Assembly: GCA_013215385.1 (NCBI GenBank)
Contig: JABSOY010000019.1
Coordinates: forward strand, 1 to 64,000
Direction of reading: 5' to 3'
Origin: Colwellia sp.
GTDB taxonomy: Bacteria; Pseudomonadota; Gammaproteobacteria; Enterobacterales; Alteromonadaceae
DNA length: 64,000 nt
The translations under genes were made by a program, and so were the position numbers. Numbering within the stretch: position 1 is the stretch's first letter; each line of letters starts with the position of its first letter. This document shows, one piece after another, positions 1-8,934 of this stretch. The notes under the pieces are model-generated. The model was not told where the DNA came from. It saw nothing but the letters and a program-made list of their open reading frames with translations, and ran no database searches.

Positions 1-65
1 TGAAACGTGTTAGCGCCGATGGTAGTGTGGGAGTTCCCATGTGAGAGTAGGACATTGCTAGGCTT
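1..65 (+). rRNA. rrf: 5S ribosomal RNA, 3' part
   Basis: The first 65 bases match the 3' half of gammaproteobacterial 5S rRNA, including the highly conserved stretches GTAGCGCCGATGGTAGTGTG-like and GAGAGTAGG, and end in the usual GCTAGGCTT closing strand. The 5' half lies outside the window. It is the last gene of an rRNA operon and is followed at once by a strong terminator. Confidence 0.95.
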
Positions 66-75
66 CTAATAAAGA

Positions 76-105
76 AAAGCCCGATACGAAAGTGTCGGGC
101 TTTTT
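76..105 (+). terminator. rRNA operon terminator
   Basis: A 12-bp stem (AAAGCCCGATAC pairing with GTGTCGGGCTTT, one G-T pair) with a GAAA tetraloop is followed by a T run. It lies 10 bases after the 5S rRNA end and terminates the rRNA operon. Confidence 0.92.
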
Positions 106-214
106 GCTGTCTGGCCTATTAATTTATATTTGCTATCACAGACTAGTTATGGACTATCTAACTCTATATTATATAAATAATCTTATGGCCTAGACTTCTT
201 TAAAAGGAAATTAC

Positions 215-1342
215 ATGCGATATTCTATTATATTACTCTTTATCATCATGCCTATGAGTAATGCTTTTGAATTTTCCATAGATAAAGGGATTGATATTCC
301 ACAACTAGCAGACTTTAAAGGGAGTGAATTATGTACAGTTGGAGAAAACACTCAAAAGTATTTAAATAATTTTCCAGAGGATAAGTTTGCGGTACATGCG
401 GGGTCTGTTTTCAAGCGCAAAATCACATTGAATCGTATTAAAGAAACCCTAAACTTTATTTGTATTACATATCGCGATGATGTTAAAGCAAAGCGACAGA
501 GCCGGTTACACAATAGAGAATTCATTAAGCAGCACTTTGATTTTTACAGTTGGAGTCCCGATATAAAGACAGCTAGGGAAATCGCTGATAAAAGTAATAA
601 TACAATAAAAAGCCGTCTGTTAAATAATATTCCATCAGACCAAATATTTTTAACCAAATATTACACGAAACTATTGGATGCAAGCGAAGTAAGAACGGAT
701 AAATATACACAAGCTTTATATGCTTTACCTGAAGACGAAAAAATGCTGTCTGCTGAACAATCTAAGAAAATAAAATCTCAACTTACCCGTTTTAAATATA
801 CACGTCAGCAAGTAATTTCAGGTGCTTTATTAGATAACAAACTAGTAAAACCTTTAATATGGCTAACAGAAGAGGCACTTCATGATGTTTTATTACAAGG
901 TACAGGTGTAGTTATCGTTAATGGTATAACACGTTATTTTAATGTCCATCGCAATAACGGGATTGCCTATAACTATAGTGTTGGAAAGCGAGAGCAAGCT
1001 CGTTATTGGTATTTTATTGAAGTACCTAGCATTATGGGTTACGGACAGAAACAAGAAAATAAAATAGCAATTAAAGCACAGGTTACTTTTGCCGGTAATG
1101 TTAAGCAGTTAGGACTTGGTAAGCTATTTATGGTGAGCTACACCCGTGATAATAAAAAAATCGCCAGACTTGGCGTGTTAGCTGATCAGGGGGGGGCATT
1201 TGCCAATAACCTGTTTCAATTAGATCTCTTGGTTAATAGTTACAAAGGATGGCAAGATTATCATCAAGCAAACAATAACTTACCAGACTATGCCAAGGCT
1301 TGGTTAATGATGGTCAAAGTATCAGAAAAAAATATATATTGA
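215..1342 (+). CDS. hypothetical exported protein
   Basis: A 375-aa protein with a cleavable signal peptide (about residues 1-17, hydrophobic core then SNA-F) and no family that I recognise. The mature part is charged and basic, with no further membrane segment, so a periplasmic or secreted location is inferred. The start is supported by an AAAAGGAA ribosome site 5-6 bases upstream. It is monocistronic between the rRNA terminator and the convergent polysaccharide cluster, whose last gene ends 2 bp away. An 8-G tract inside the reading frame (around 1189-1196) is a possible slippage site. Function is unknown. Confidence 0.8.
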   Translation: MRYSIILLFIIMPMSNAFEFSIDKGIDIPQLADFKGSELCTVGENTQKYLNNFPEDKFAVHAGSVFKRKITLNRIKETLNFICITYRDDVKAKRQSRLHNREFIKQHFDFYSWSPDIKTAREIADKSNNTIKSRLLNNIPSDQIFLTKYYTKLLDASEVRTDKYTQALYALPEDEKMLSAEQSKKIKSQLTRFKYTRQQVISGALLDNKLVKPLIWLTEEALHDVLLQGTGVVIVNGITRYFNVHRNNGIAYNYSVGKREQARYWYFIEVPSIMGYGQKQENKIAIKAQVTFAGNVKQLGLGKLFMVSYTRDNKKIARLGVLADQGGAFANNLFQLDLLVNSYKGWQDYHQANNNLPDYAKAWLMMVKVSEKNIY

Positions 1343-1343
1343 G

Positions 1344-3263
1344 CTAAATCGGAGAAGTACCTGTAGGTTTAATGATGTCTTCAACAATAGTATTTAGGTT
1401 AATATTGCCATCAGGATTGGGTTGATACTGTAATGGAGCATCCATTAATAATTGTTTGATTTTTGTTACATCTTCTTCGCGCATAGCATCAGTGAGATTC
1501 GATATTATTTTCGCCACATCGGCCCAAGGCAAAGAACGTTCATTCGCGCTAAGTATACGTTTATGAAATGTTTTCTTAGCGTTATCGTCAATCAATAACT
1601 CTTCAAACAATTTCTCTCCTGGCCTTAGCCCAGTAAATTTGATGGCAATATCCCCCGTAGGGTTTTTATCATCCTTGATGGTTAAACCCATTAAATGGGT
1701 CATTTTATAGGCTAGATCAATAATTTTAACAGGGTTTCCCATGTCTAATACAAATACGTCACCACCAGTACCCATAGCTCCAGCCTGTAGCACTAATTGT
1801 GCAGCTTCAGGTATAGTCATAAAATAACGAATAATATCAGGGTGAGTAATAGTGATAGGCCCCCCCTTTTTAATTTGTTTCTTAAATAAGGGCACAACAG
1901 AGCCAGATGAACCTAAAACATTACCAAAACGTACCATAACAAATCGTGTTTGATGTTCTTTTTTAGCTAAACCTTGCAATATAAGTTCAGCTAAACGCTT
2001 AGTAGCACCCATTACATTAGTAGGTCGAACAGCTTTATCAGTAGAAATGAGCACAAAGGTTTCTACTTCACAATAAATAGCGGCTTGTGCTATTTCGTAA
2101 GTGCCCAACACATTGTTAGTAACACCTGCAATAACATTGTGTTCAACCATAGGTACGTGCTTATATGCAGCGGCATGATAGATAGTTTGCACGTTATATT
2201 TATGGAAGATATGGCTCATTAACATGCCATTTTGAACATTACCGATAAGTGGCTCAATAATAAGTGTCTTCTGGTTATCCAATAAATATTCAGTCAGCTC
2301 TTGATGGATTTCATAAAGAAAAGCTTCGCATACATCAAGTAAGATTAGTTTGCTTGGGTTGTGTTGGGTTATTTGTCGACAAAGCTCCTTTCCTATAGAC
2401 CCGCCAGCACCTGAAACCATAACGACTTTTTTGTAAATATTGGCTGATAATAACTCGGCAATAGGCTTAACTGCTTTTCGGCCAAGCAGTTCATCAACGG
2501 AAACTTCACGTAATTCATCAATGGTTCTTTTGCCTGAAACAATATCAGACATGCTAGGGATAATTAATAATTCTAATGCGAAAGGCTCAAGAGAAGCTAC
2601 TATTTGCTTTAGTCTAATGGGGTCCACTTGCGGTACAGCAATGAGTACTTTGAATTGGCCGTATTTTTTTACAAGCTGGTCAATTTTTAAGTGAGAAAAA
2701 ATTTTCAAACCCAATACTGTTCTGCCTTGATAACGTTTTTTTTCATCGAGAAAAGCAAGGGGATGGTATTTATTTCCTAGTGATAAGGCATGTACTAATT
2801 GACGACCGGCATTACTTGCGCCATAAATCACTACTCCTTCCCGCTCATCGAACCAATGCTTCTCTATGACAAAACCAACTAAAGCCCTTGCCCCGGCAAT
2901 CATGACACTGGTTAATACTAAAAAAACAATTGGCACAGAACGAGGAACAAAGGCATCAAAAATAAAGCCGGTTAAGTAAAAGATGGCAGTAACCACTATG
3001 AGTAAACTCTGTACTTTCAGGAAGGCCTTAGCATTAAAATACCTGACAATGGAGTGATACATATCGAAGAGGTAAAACAAAAGGAAAGTGCTAAGGGTTA
3101 CTGTCAAAAAAACGGACATTTCTTTCAATGAAATATCTATTCCCTCGATGCCAACACGAATAAAGTATGCGAGAAAAAAAGCGGTACAAATGGCAAATAA
3201 ATCATAAGCTAATACAATTAATAACTTGATAGAACTAGGAATTAAATCGACTCGTCTTACCAT
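1344..3263 (-). CDS. pglF: UDP-GlcNAc 4,6-dehydratase, PglF/WbpM/CapD type
   Basis: Membrane-bound extended-SDR dehydratase converting UDP-GlcNAc to the 4-keto-6-deoxy sugar, first step to UDP-N,N'-diacetylbacillosamine. At 639 aa it has the full WbpM-type length. Four N-terminal membrane helices lie between about residues 12 and 130, then a first Rossmann fold (YGASNAG near 147) and the catalytic SDR domain (GAGGSIG, 285-291). The active site reads STDKAVRPTNVMGATK (407-422): Met418 and Lys422 replace the usual Tyr-x3-Lys, as is known for this inverting/large-type dehydratase group. It is the last gene of the minus-strand cluster, 113 bp after the aminotransferase gene, and the pglF-E-D-C order supports the specific assignment over a general CapD label. 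Confidence 0.88.
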   Translation of the reverse strand: MVRRVDLIPSSIKLLIVLAYDLFAICTAFFLAYFIRVGIEGIDISLKEMSVFLTVTLSTFLLFYLFDMYHSIVRYFNAKAFLKVQSLLIVVTAIFYLTGFIFDAFVPRSVPIVFLVLTSVMIAGARALVGFVIEKHWFDEREGVVIYGASNAGRQLVHALSLGNKYHPLAFLDEKKRYQGRTVLGLKIFSHLKIDQLVKKYGQFKVLIAVPQVDPIRLKQIVASLEPFALELLIIPSMSDIVSGKRTIDELREVSVDELLGRKAVKPIAELLSANIYKKVVMVSGAGGSIGKELCRQITQHNPSKLILLDVCEAFLYEIHQELTEYLLDNQKTLIIEPLIGNVQNGMLMSHIFHKYNVQTIYHAAAYKHVPMVEHNVIAGVTNNVLGTYEIAQAAIYCEVETFVLISTDKAVRPTNVMGATKRLAELILQGLAKKEHQTRFVMVRFGNVLGSSGSVVPLFKKQIKKGGPITITHPDIIRYFMTIPEAAQLVLQAGAMGTGGDVFVLDMGNPVKIIDLAYKMTHLMGLTIKDDKNPTGDIAIKFTGLRPGEKLFEELLIDDNAKKTFHKRILSANERSLPWADVAKIISNLTDAMREEDVTKIKQLLMDAPLQYQPNPDGNINLNTIVEDIIKPTGTSPI

Positions 3264-3376
3264 TAAAACTAAACCTTAGGGCAACATTAAATTATTAGTA
3301 TTTTTTAACCCCAAAGGATTAACAAATATAGTACAAGTTTTATTACAATTGTCATTAACTATTAACATTTTTATTT

Positions 3377-4555
3377 TTAAAATACTTCTATAGCGTCAAA
3401 TACTGATGTAAGGGTGTGGCAGGTTTTCCTGATCTCATCCTGCGATAATGTCGGATGTACTAAAAACATTAGGCTATTCTGGCCAAGCAGTTGTGCATTA
3501 TTTAGAGGTTCTTGAGGTAGGAAGCCTGTATTGTCAAAAGCTTTTTCTTTGTAAACCTCAGAACAACTTCCTGAAAAACATGGGACACCCTTATTGATTA
3601 TTTCGATAATAATCTTTTCGCGAGAGTAATTATTAGGCAGCTTATCTAAATCTATTTGTATATAACATTTGTAATACGCATGTTCAATATAGTGTGGTAT
3701 CTCAGGTACAATTAGCCAGCTGTAATTGTGGCAAATAGCTCGAATCTTTGCGGCATTATCATTTCGACATCTTTTCCATTCGGGCATGTGTGTTAATTGA
3801 ATACGACCAATCGCGGATTGCATTTCAGTTAAGCGCCAATTTGTACCAAATGATTCGTGTAACCAACGATAGCCAGGTGGATGCTCTTTTTCATATACAG
3901 CTGCATATGATTTCCCATGATCTTTATAGGCCCATGCGTCGCGCCATAGTTGTTCATTGTTAGTGGTCAGCATGCCTCCTTCACCACCAGTCGTCATAAT
4001 TTTATCCTGACAAAATGACCAAGCGCCTATGTGACCTATACTGCCAACAGGTTTTCCCTTATAAGTAGAACCATGAGCTTGTGCACAATCTTCAATAACA
4101 AATAAATCATATGTTTGTGCTAAAGCCATAATATCATCCATTTCACACGGCCAACCAGCTAGATGGACACACATAATTGCTTTCGTTCTTTTACTTAAAA
4201 CGTCAGCAATGGTACGAGCACTAATGTTCTGACTATCAAGTTCAACATCGGCAAATACAGGGGTAGCACCAATATTTATTATGCTGCTGATGGAAGCGAT
4301 AAATGTGCGTGGGGTTACAATAACTTCATCACCGGCCTTAATATCAAGGACCTTGAGCGCCAAGTCTAAAGCTAAAGTACCGTTGGCAACAGCCACGGCA
4401 TATTTACTATCACAAAATTGAGCAAACTCTTTTTCAAAAGCTTTACCTTCTTGTCCTGTCCAGTAATTCACTTTGTTTGAGCGAAGAACAGTACTGACTG
4501 CATCAATTTCTTGGTCAGTGAAACTTGGCCATGGTGAAAATGGAGTATTAAGCAC
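3377..4555 (-). CDS. pglE: DegT/DnrJ/EryC1/StrS aminotransferase, probable UDP-4-keto-sugar aminotransferase (PglE-like)
   Basis: PLP-dependent aminotransferase of 392 aa that would aminate C4 of the UDP-4-keto-6-deoxy sugar made by the neighbouring dehydratase, with glutamate as donor. The fold-type I sugar-aminotransferase signature is complete: ANGTLAL near 58-64, EDCAQAHG at 155-162 (Asp156 contacts PLP, Gln159) and SFCQDK with the Schiff-base Lys185 followed by GGEGG. It sits 12 bp downstream of the acetyltransferase gene in the same operon. The substrate is inferred from gene order; related enzymes make other amino sugars such as Qui4N or FucN. Confidence 0.82.
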   Translation of the reverse strand: MLNTPFSPWPSFTDQEIDAVSTVLRSNKVNYWTGQEGKAFEKEFAQFCDSKYAVAVANGTLALDLALKVLDIKAGDEVIVTPRTFIASISSIINIGATPVFADVELDSQNISARTIADVLSKRTKAIMCVHLAGWPCEMDDIMALAQTYDLFVIEDCAQAHGSTYKGKPVGSIGHIGAWSFCQDKIMTTGGEGGMLTTNNEQLWRDAWAYKDHGKSYAAVYEKEHPPGYRWLHESFGTNWRLTEMQSAIGRIQLTHMPEWKRCRNDNAAKIRAICHNYSWLIVPEIPHYIEHAYYKCYIQIDLDKLPNNYSREKIIIEIINKGVPCFSGSCSEVYKEKAFDNTGFLPQEPLNNAQLLGQNSLMFLVHPTLSQDEIRKTCHTLTSVFDAIEVF

Positions 4556-4567
4556 AGTTTGTCCTAT

Positions 4568-5203
4568 TCAAATTTTTGTTAAAGAGCGCACGCGTTTTGC
4601 GGGTACACCTAAGTAAAGTGAGTTGGCTTGTGTTGATTGAGTTATTACTGCGCCTGCTCCAACTTGGGTATTGTCTGCAAGTGTTATGTACTCAACTATA
4701 GTACTACCAATACCAATCCAAGACAGCTGCGCGATATGAACACCTCCTGCGATATTTGCTCCGGGTGAAACATGTATACATTGGTGTAATTCACAGTCGT
4801 GATCTACCGTAGCGGCGGTATTAATAATACAACCATCAGCAATACTTGCTCCGATGTTTATAACCGCATTAGCAAAGACCACCACACCTTTACCAATAAA
4901 GGTATGCGGACTAACAACAGCGGAAGGATGAATGAGGGACACAATACTAGCTTTTGCTTTTTTGAGTTGGTCAAGAATCTCTTTACGTAAATGGTTGTTA
5001 CCAAATGCTACGATAAAGTCAGCCTCATCAATATATTGAGGGAAATCTTTAACTGAGCCTACCACTTGCCATTCACTATTTTCTTTACGCTCATAAAAGC
5101 AATCGTCCAAAAAAACAATTTGGCTATATTTACCTTGCTGTTGTGCGCAATCAGCGACAACACGGCCATGTCCGCCAGCACCAATAATAATCAATTTTTT
5201 CAT
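4568..5203 (-). CDS. pglD: sugar N-acetyltransferase, PglD/NeuD family
   Basis: Acetyl-CoA-dependent acetyltransferase of 211 aa, predicted to acetylate the 4-amino group to give UDP-N,N'-diacetylbacillosamine. The N-terminal sugar-nucleotide-binding domain has GAGGHG (8-13). From about residue 95 on there is a left-handed beta-helix of hexapeptide repeats, with the catalytic His135 in VDHDCEL. Its ATG overlaps the pglC stop by 4 bp, indicating translational coupling. NeuD-family proteins also O-acetylate sialic acid; the pgl gene order makes the bacillosamine role more likely here. Confidence 0.85.
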   Translation of the reverse strand: MKKLIIIGAGGHGRVVADCAQQQGKYSQIVFLDDCFYERKENSEWQVVGSVKDFPQYIDEADFIVAFGNNHLRKEILDQLKKAKASIVSLIHPSAVVSPHTFIGKGVVVFANAVINIGASIADGCIINTAATVDHDCELHQCIHVSPGANIAGGVHIAQLSWIGIGSTIVEYITLADNTQVGAGAVITQSTQANSLYLGVPAKRVRSLTKI

Positions 5204-5808
5204 TCTTTATTCCCCGAAAATTTAGACATGGTCGCTTCTCCTGTTGCATTAATATCGCTACGTGCAAAAACTTTTTTAACCGTTAGCAAAAGAATTTTTA
5301 TATCTAACCCAAAAGACTGATTGTCAACATACCATACATCGAGTTCAAACTTCTTTTCCCAACTAATAGCGTTACGACCGTTAGCTTGTGCCCATCCCGT
5401 GATACCTGGCTTAACGTCATGACGGCGGGCTTGTTCATTAGAATACAAAGGAAGATATTCAACGAGCAACGGTCTTGGGCCAACTAAGCTCATATCGCCT
5501 TTGAGTACACACCATAATCCCGGGAGTTCATCTAAGCTTGAATTTCTTAAAAATCGTCCAAACGCAGTTAAACGTATAGAATCCTCAAGTAAGTTTCCAT
5601 TACCGTCTTTTTCATCGGTCATTGAACGGAATTTAAACATATCAAAGTAATGAGCGTTATAACCTGGCCGTGTTTGCTTAAATAACACTGGGCGACCTAA
5701 AAATACTGCTACGAATATTGCTACCAATAAAATAACAGGGGATAACGTAAGTAAGATACTTACAGATACAAGGATATCAAAAAATCGTTTAAGCATATAT
5801 TCCACCAT
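5200..5808 (-). CDS. pglC: initiating sugar-phosphate transferase, PglC-like
   Basis: Monotopic phosphoglycosyltransferase of 202 aa, the small PglC size that lacks the WbaP/WcaJ N-terminal membrane domain. It would move diNAcBac-1-phosphate to undecaprenyl phosphate and so start the lipid-linked repeat unit at the inner membrane. Visible family marks are the N-terminal re-entrant helix (about 6-32), KFRSM, the LDELPGLW segment and VGPRPLL, then GITGWAQANGRN. An internal ATG at codon 5, preceded by GGTGGA, is an alternative start. It follows the GT4 gene by 23 bp. Confidence 0.88.
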   Translation of the reverse strand: MVEYMLKRFFDILVSVSILLTLSPVILLVAIFVAVFLGRPVLFKQTRPGYNAHYFDMFKFRSMTDEKDGNGNLLEDSIRLTAFGRFLRNSSLDELPGLWCVLKGDMSLVGPRPLLVEYLPLYSNEQARRHDVKPGITGWAQANGRNAISWEKKFELDVWYVDNQSFGLDIKILLLTVKKVFARSDINATGEATMSKFSGNKE

Positions 5809-5831
5809 CTACCCTAAATTTGTAATACGGG

Positions 5832-6974
5832 TTACACATTTAATAAATCTTCATAAAACTGTAATTGTGCTTGCCATATTATTTGAGGAGTAAACTTACT
5901 TTTAATTTGAATCCGACCATTTTCACCATGCATCTTTCTTATTTCTGGATAGTCGTGATAGTGTTTTATTGATTGAACAAGCGCCTTTTTATTGTCCGGT
6001 TCAACTAAAAAGCCAGTTTTATTATTTACTATAGAGTCACGGATACCTGCAATGTTATAGGCTACCACAGGTACCTTTAGCGCATTTGCCTCTGCTGTTA
6101 CAAGTCCAAATCCTTCTCGGTAAGAAGGGAAAAGCATAACATCAAATACTGAAATATACAGTTCTGGTTGAGGCGTTCTTGGAATATAAATATATGAAGT
6201 ATTTAACTTATCTTGGAAAAAACGGTCTATATCTACTGGTAACTCATTAGGCCCAACGAAAACCATAATTAAATTAGGAATTGATTTAGATAATGTATTA
6301 ATGACATCAATAATGTCATATATTCCTTTATCGTTATTTATGCGGCCTAAATAGCCAATTACGAACTTATCTTCGATTTTTAGCTCTTTCTGTAATTTTG
6401 TCGTTTCGTCAATTATCCTTTTGCGGTTGAATTTATTCGCATAATCAATGCCGTTAATAGAACCATTCGCTAATATCATTATTTTTTTAGCTGATATAAA
6501 ACGATTATCAACACATAATTGGGCTAGGCTTTTGCTGACACATATTACTTTATGGGATAATAGTAAAGGCACTCTTTCCATGAGTAAAGTAAGCCCTTTT
6601 ATAGGAATATTAAACTTCAACGATACCAAACCATGTAAATGAAAGATGATATTAGGATGGCCTAGAATCCTTCCTGCAATAGCACCTAAAAGAGATGCTT
6701 TTGGTGTATGTAAATGAATAATATCAAACCGTTCCTTTCTAAATAGTTTGATGAAATAAAATAAAGCTTTAAAATCGCTTATCAGGTTGATTGGTCTAAC
6801 TATAGGTATAATGTGTATTTTTACATTTGGGAACATCGTTTTTAATTGATCTATAAAACCATCATCAGGCACTGCAAACGCAATAGTATGACCGTGTTTT
6901 TGCATATATTGAATTTGGCCGTCAAGAAAATAATAGGCTGATTGAGAAGAGGAAAAACAATGACAAATTTTCAA
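5832..6974 (-). CDS. glycosyltransferase family 4
   Basis: A 380-aa GT-B retaining glycosyltransferase, probably adding the first or second sugar to the lipid-linked diNAcBac, by analogy with PglA. The N-terminal half has the GT4 acceptor-domain pattern HLHTPKAS, and the C-terminal donor domain has GYLGRINNDKG and the E-x7-E type motif REGFGLVTAEA near residue 290. No membrane helix is seen. Its ATG overlaps the stop of the upstream GT2 gene by 4 bp. Sugar specificity cannot be read from sequence. Confidence 0.83.
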   Translation of the reverse strand: MKICHCFSSSQSAYYFLDGQIQYMQKHGHTIAFAVPDDGFIDQLKTMFPNVKIHIIPIVRPINLISDFKALFYFIKLFRKERFDIIHLHTPKASLLGAIAGRILGHPNIIFHLHGLVSLKFNIPIKGLTLLMERVPLLLSHKVICVSKSLAQLCVDNRFISAKKIMILANGSINGIDYANKFNRKRIIDETTKLQKELKIEDKFVIGYLGRINNDKGIYDIIDVINTLSKSIPNLIMVFVGPNELPVDIDRFFQDKLNTSYIYIPRTPQPELYISVFDVMLFPSYREGFGLVTAEANALKVPVVAYNIAGIRDSIVNNKTGFLVEPDNKKALVQSIKHYHDYPEIRKMHGENGRIQIKSKFTPQIIWQAQLQFYEDLLNV

Positions 6975-7852
6975 GTGTTTTTCCTTATTTTTTTAACTTC
7001 TTCTTCGAGTTTATCGATTAAAGTGTTGTCTTGTTCAGTTCCTTTATTTCTCATATAAAGTAATTTGTCTGAAAGGTTAAAAAGGTTGGCTGCACTGACA
7101 ACTGTAATTTTTATTATAGTTAAAAGTGTTATTCTAATTTTATCATGTAAGCTTAAGTAATTAAAGTATTGATTAAATACGATTTTATAACAATTGAAGT
7201 AGGCTTTAACGGCCTTTCTATAATTAACGCTACTCTCTTCTCTATAAAAATAAAGAGGTTTCTTAATGTATGCGATATTCAAGTCATTTTTGATGGTTGC
7301 ATCTATCCATAATTGGTAATCTTCCATGAGTTTTGCTTTTTCGTTATATTTATTACGCAGGTACCAAGATTTTCGCGCTAAAATTGTAGCATGCGCGATC
7401 TCATAACGGGCAAAAATTGCATCTGTTATGGAAGATGTCATATTTTTATTTCTTGAAGGGATTCGATAACCAATAACATGGTTATCATTAGTGATTGAAC
7501 ATATACCTGTAGCTATGATATCAACATCGGTTGTTTCGTCTAATAAAGCTACTTGTTGTGCGATTCGATCAGGCGATGATAAATCGTCTGCATCCATTCT
7601 AGCGATAAACTCACCTTGCGAAATATCAATTAACTGATTTAATCGGTAGGGTAATCCTTTATTTTTACCGTCACTGATCACCTTAATTCTACTATCTACA
7701 AAAGAGCGAGCTACATTTAGAGAGTTATCTGTAGAACCGTCATCTAGCAAAATCAATTCAAAATCAGTGTAAGTTTGATTAAGTATGGAATGAATACTTG
7801 TATTAAAGTAATCACCAGGATTAAAAAATGGAATGCCAATGCTAACTTTCAT
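6971..7852 (-). CDS. glycosyltransferase family 2
   Basis: A 293-aa GT-A inverting glycosyltransferase. The N-terminal nucleotide-sugar fold opens with VSIGIPFFNPGD and has LLDDGSTDNS (36-44) and the metal-binding ARMDADD (DAD at 87-89). The C-terminal part is basic and lysine-rich, consistent with peripheral membrane contact. It overlaps the polymerase gene by 11 bp upstream and the GT4 gene by 4 bp downstream, so it is firmly within the operon. The acceptor and sugar are unknown. Confidence 0.83.
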   Translation of the reverse strand: MKVSIGIPFFNPGDYFNTSIHSILNQTYTDFELILLDDGSTDNSLNVARSFVDSRIKVISDGKNKGLPYRLNQLIDISQGEFIARMDADDLSSPDRIAQQVALLDETTDVDIIATGICSITNDNHVIGYRIPSRNKNMTSSITDAIFARYEIAHATILARKSWYLRNKYNEKAKLMEDYQLWIDATIKNDLNIAYIKKPLYFYREESSVNYRKAVKAYFNCYKIVFNQYFNYLSLHDKIRITLLTIIKITVVSAANLFNLSDKLLYMRNKGTEQDNTLIDKLEEEVKKIRKNT

Positions 7853-8933
7853 TGTGTATTTCTACTATTGGGTTAAATCGGTAGGGCGTTAAATTACTGA
7901 ATGCTGTTGTTGTTAAATAAAAATAAAGTGTCATTAGTACAACAATGCAAAAAGTTATAATATACCGAGTACTGTCATCTCGAAAACTCATTATTGTCAT
8001 AGGTAGTAAAAATATGTTCATTTGAATAAAATATATACTCATTCTAAGGAATCCAGAAGGGTCAATTTTCAATATTATTGATAAAAGGCTGACTAATGTT
8101 CCAAGGAGATATAAAGACAATAAAATATCAAAGGTACGGGTATTAAGGGTTTTAATATTGATGACTCTACAAAGTATAAACCAACAAAAAAGAATGATAT
8201 TAAAGGTAGATACAACCAATCCACCATGAGAGTCTTGTTGATCTCCATATGATGAGTATCGATCATCAACACTGGAAGCAAAGTTAATAAAACTTTGAAA
8301 AAAAATGATAACAATAAGAAAGCCAAAGATGATTACCGCAATTTTTCGGGGTTTAATTTCACCTTTAAAAATAAAGTACAATGGTAAGCATATTATTATA
8401 GATTTATGGAATAGGAAGCCTATGAAAATAGATAAAATATAACGTATAGGTTGTTTCTTAATTATAAAAATAACTGAGATGGAAAAAATAGCGATGGCAA
8501 TCCCCTGTCGAGTGCCATTTATCTGGAAGTAATACGGTCCAATAAATAATAAAGTAAAGAGCGATAAAGTTTTTAAATTAAAAGATTTTAAACAATAAAA
8601 ATAACAACCAGTAATAATTAAAGAACTCAATAGAAAAATAATAAAATAATCATGAGAAATTAAATGACCTAAATAGTTCATGTACCAAAAACCAGCTTCA
8701 CCTTGTTCATCGATAATTGAAAGGGTGGCATCTATACTGTTAATTTTATCGAAATAATAAACATAACTTACTGTATCAGTACCTACTTTTATGTACTTGA
8801 AACTAGTGATAATGATTAGCGGTATTGCTGAAAGGAGAAAAACACCAAATAATGCTATGCTATTGAATTTAAATCGATATCCTACATGAAAAAAACTTAG
8901 TGAAATAATGTTGGCGATAATGTAAGGGAGCAC
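7842..8933 (-). CDS. polysaccharide polymerase, EpsG/Wzy-like
   Basis: A 363-aa polytopic membrane protein with about ten hydrophobic helices spread over its whole length and a long loop around residues 55-85. It has the EpsG-family look (SFKYIKVGTDTVSYVYYF near 64, NGTRQGIAIAIF near 137). By position between glycosyltransferases and the Wzx gene it is the likely O-unit polymerase that joins repeat units on the periplasmic face. Wzy proteins are poorly conserved, so the family is judged by topology and context. It ends 11 bp inside the downstream GT2 gene. Confidence 0.72.
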   Translation of the reverse strand: MLPYIIANIISLSFFHVGYRFKFNSIALFGVFLLSAIPLIIITSFKYIKVGTDTVSYVYYFDKINSIDATLSIIDEQGEAGFWYMNYLGHLISHDYFIIFLLSSLIITGCYFYCLKSFNLKTLSLFTLLFIGPYYFQINGTRQGIAIAIFSISVIFIIKKQPIRYILSIFIGFLFHKSIIICLPLYFIFKGEIKPRKIAVIIFGFLIVIIFFQSFINFASSVDDRYSSYGDQQDSHGGLVVSTFNIILFCWFILCRVINIKTLNTRTFDILLSLYLLGTLVSLLSIILKIDPSGFLRMSIYFIQMNIFLLPMTIMSFRDDSTRYIITFCIVVLMTLYFYLTTTAFSNLTPYRFNPIVEIHNES

Positions 8934-8934
8934 G

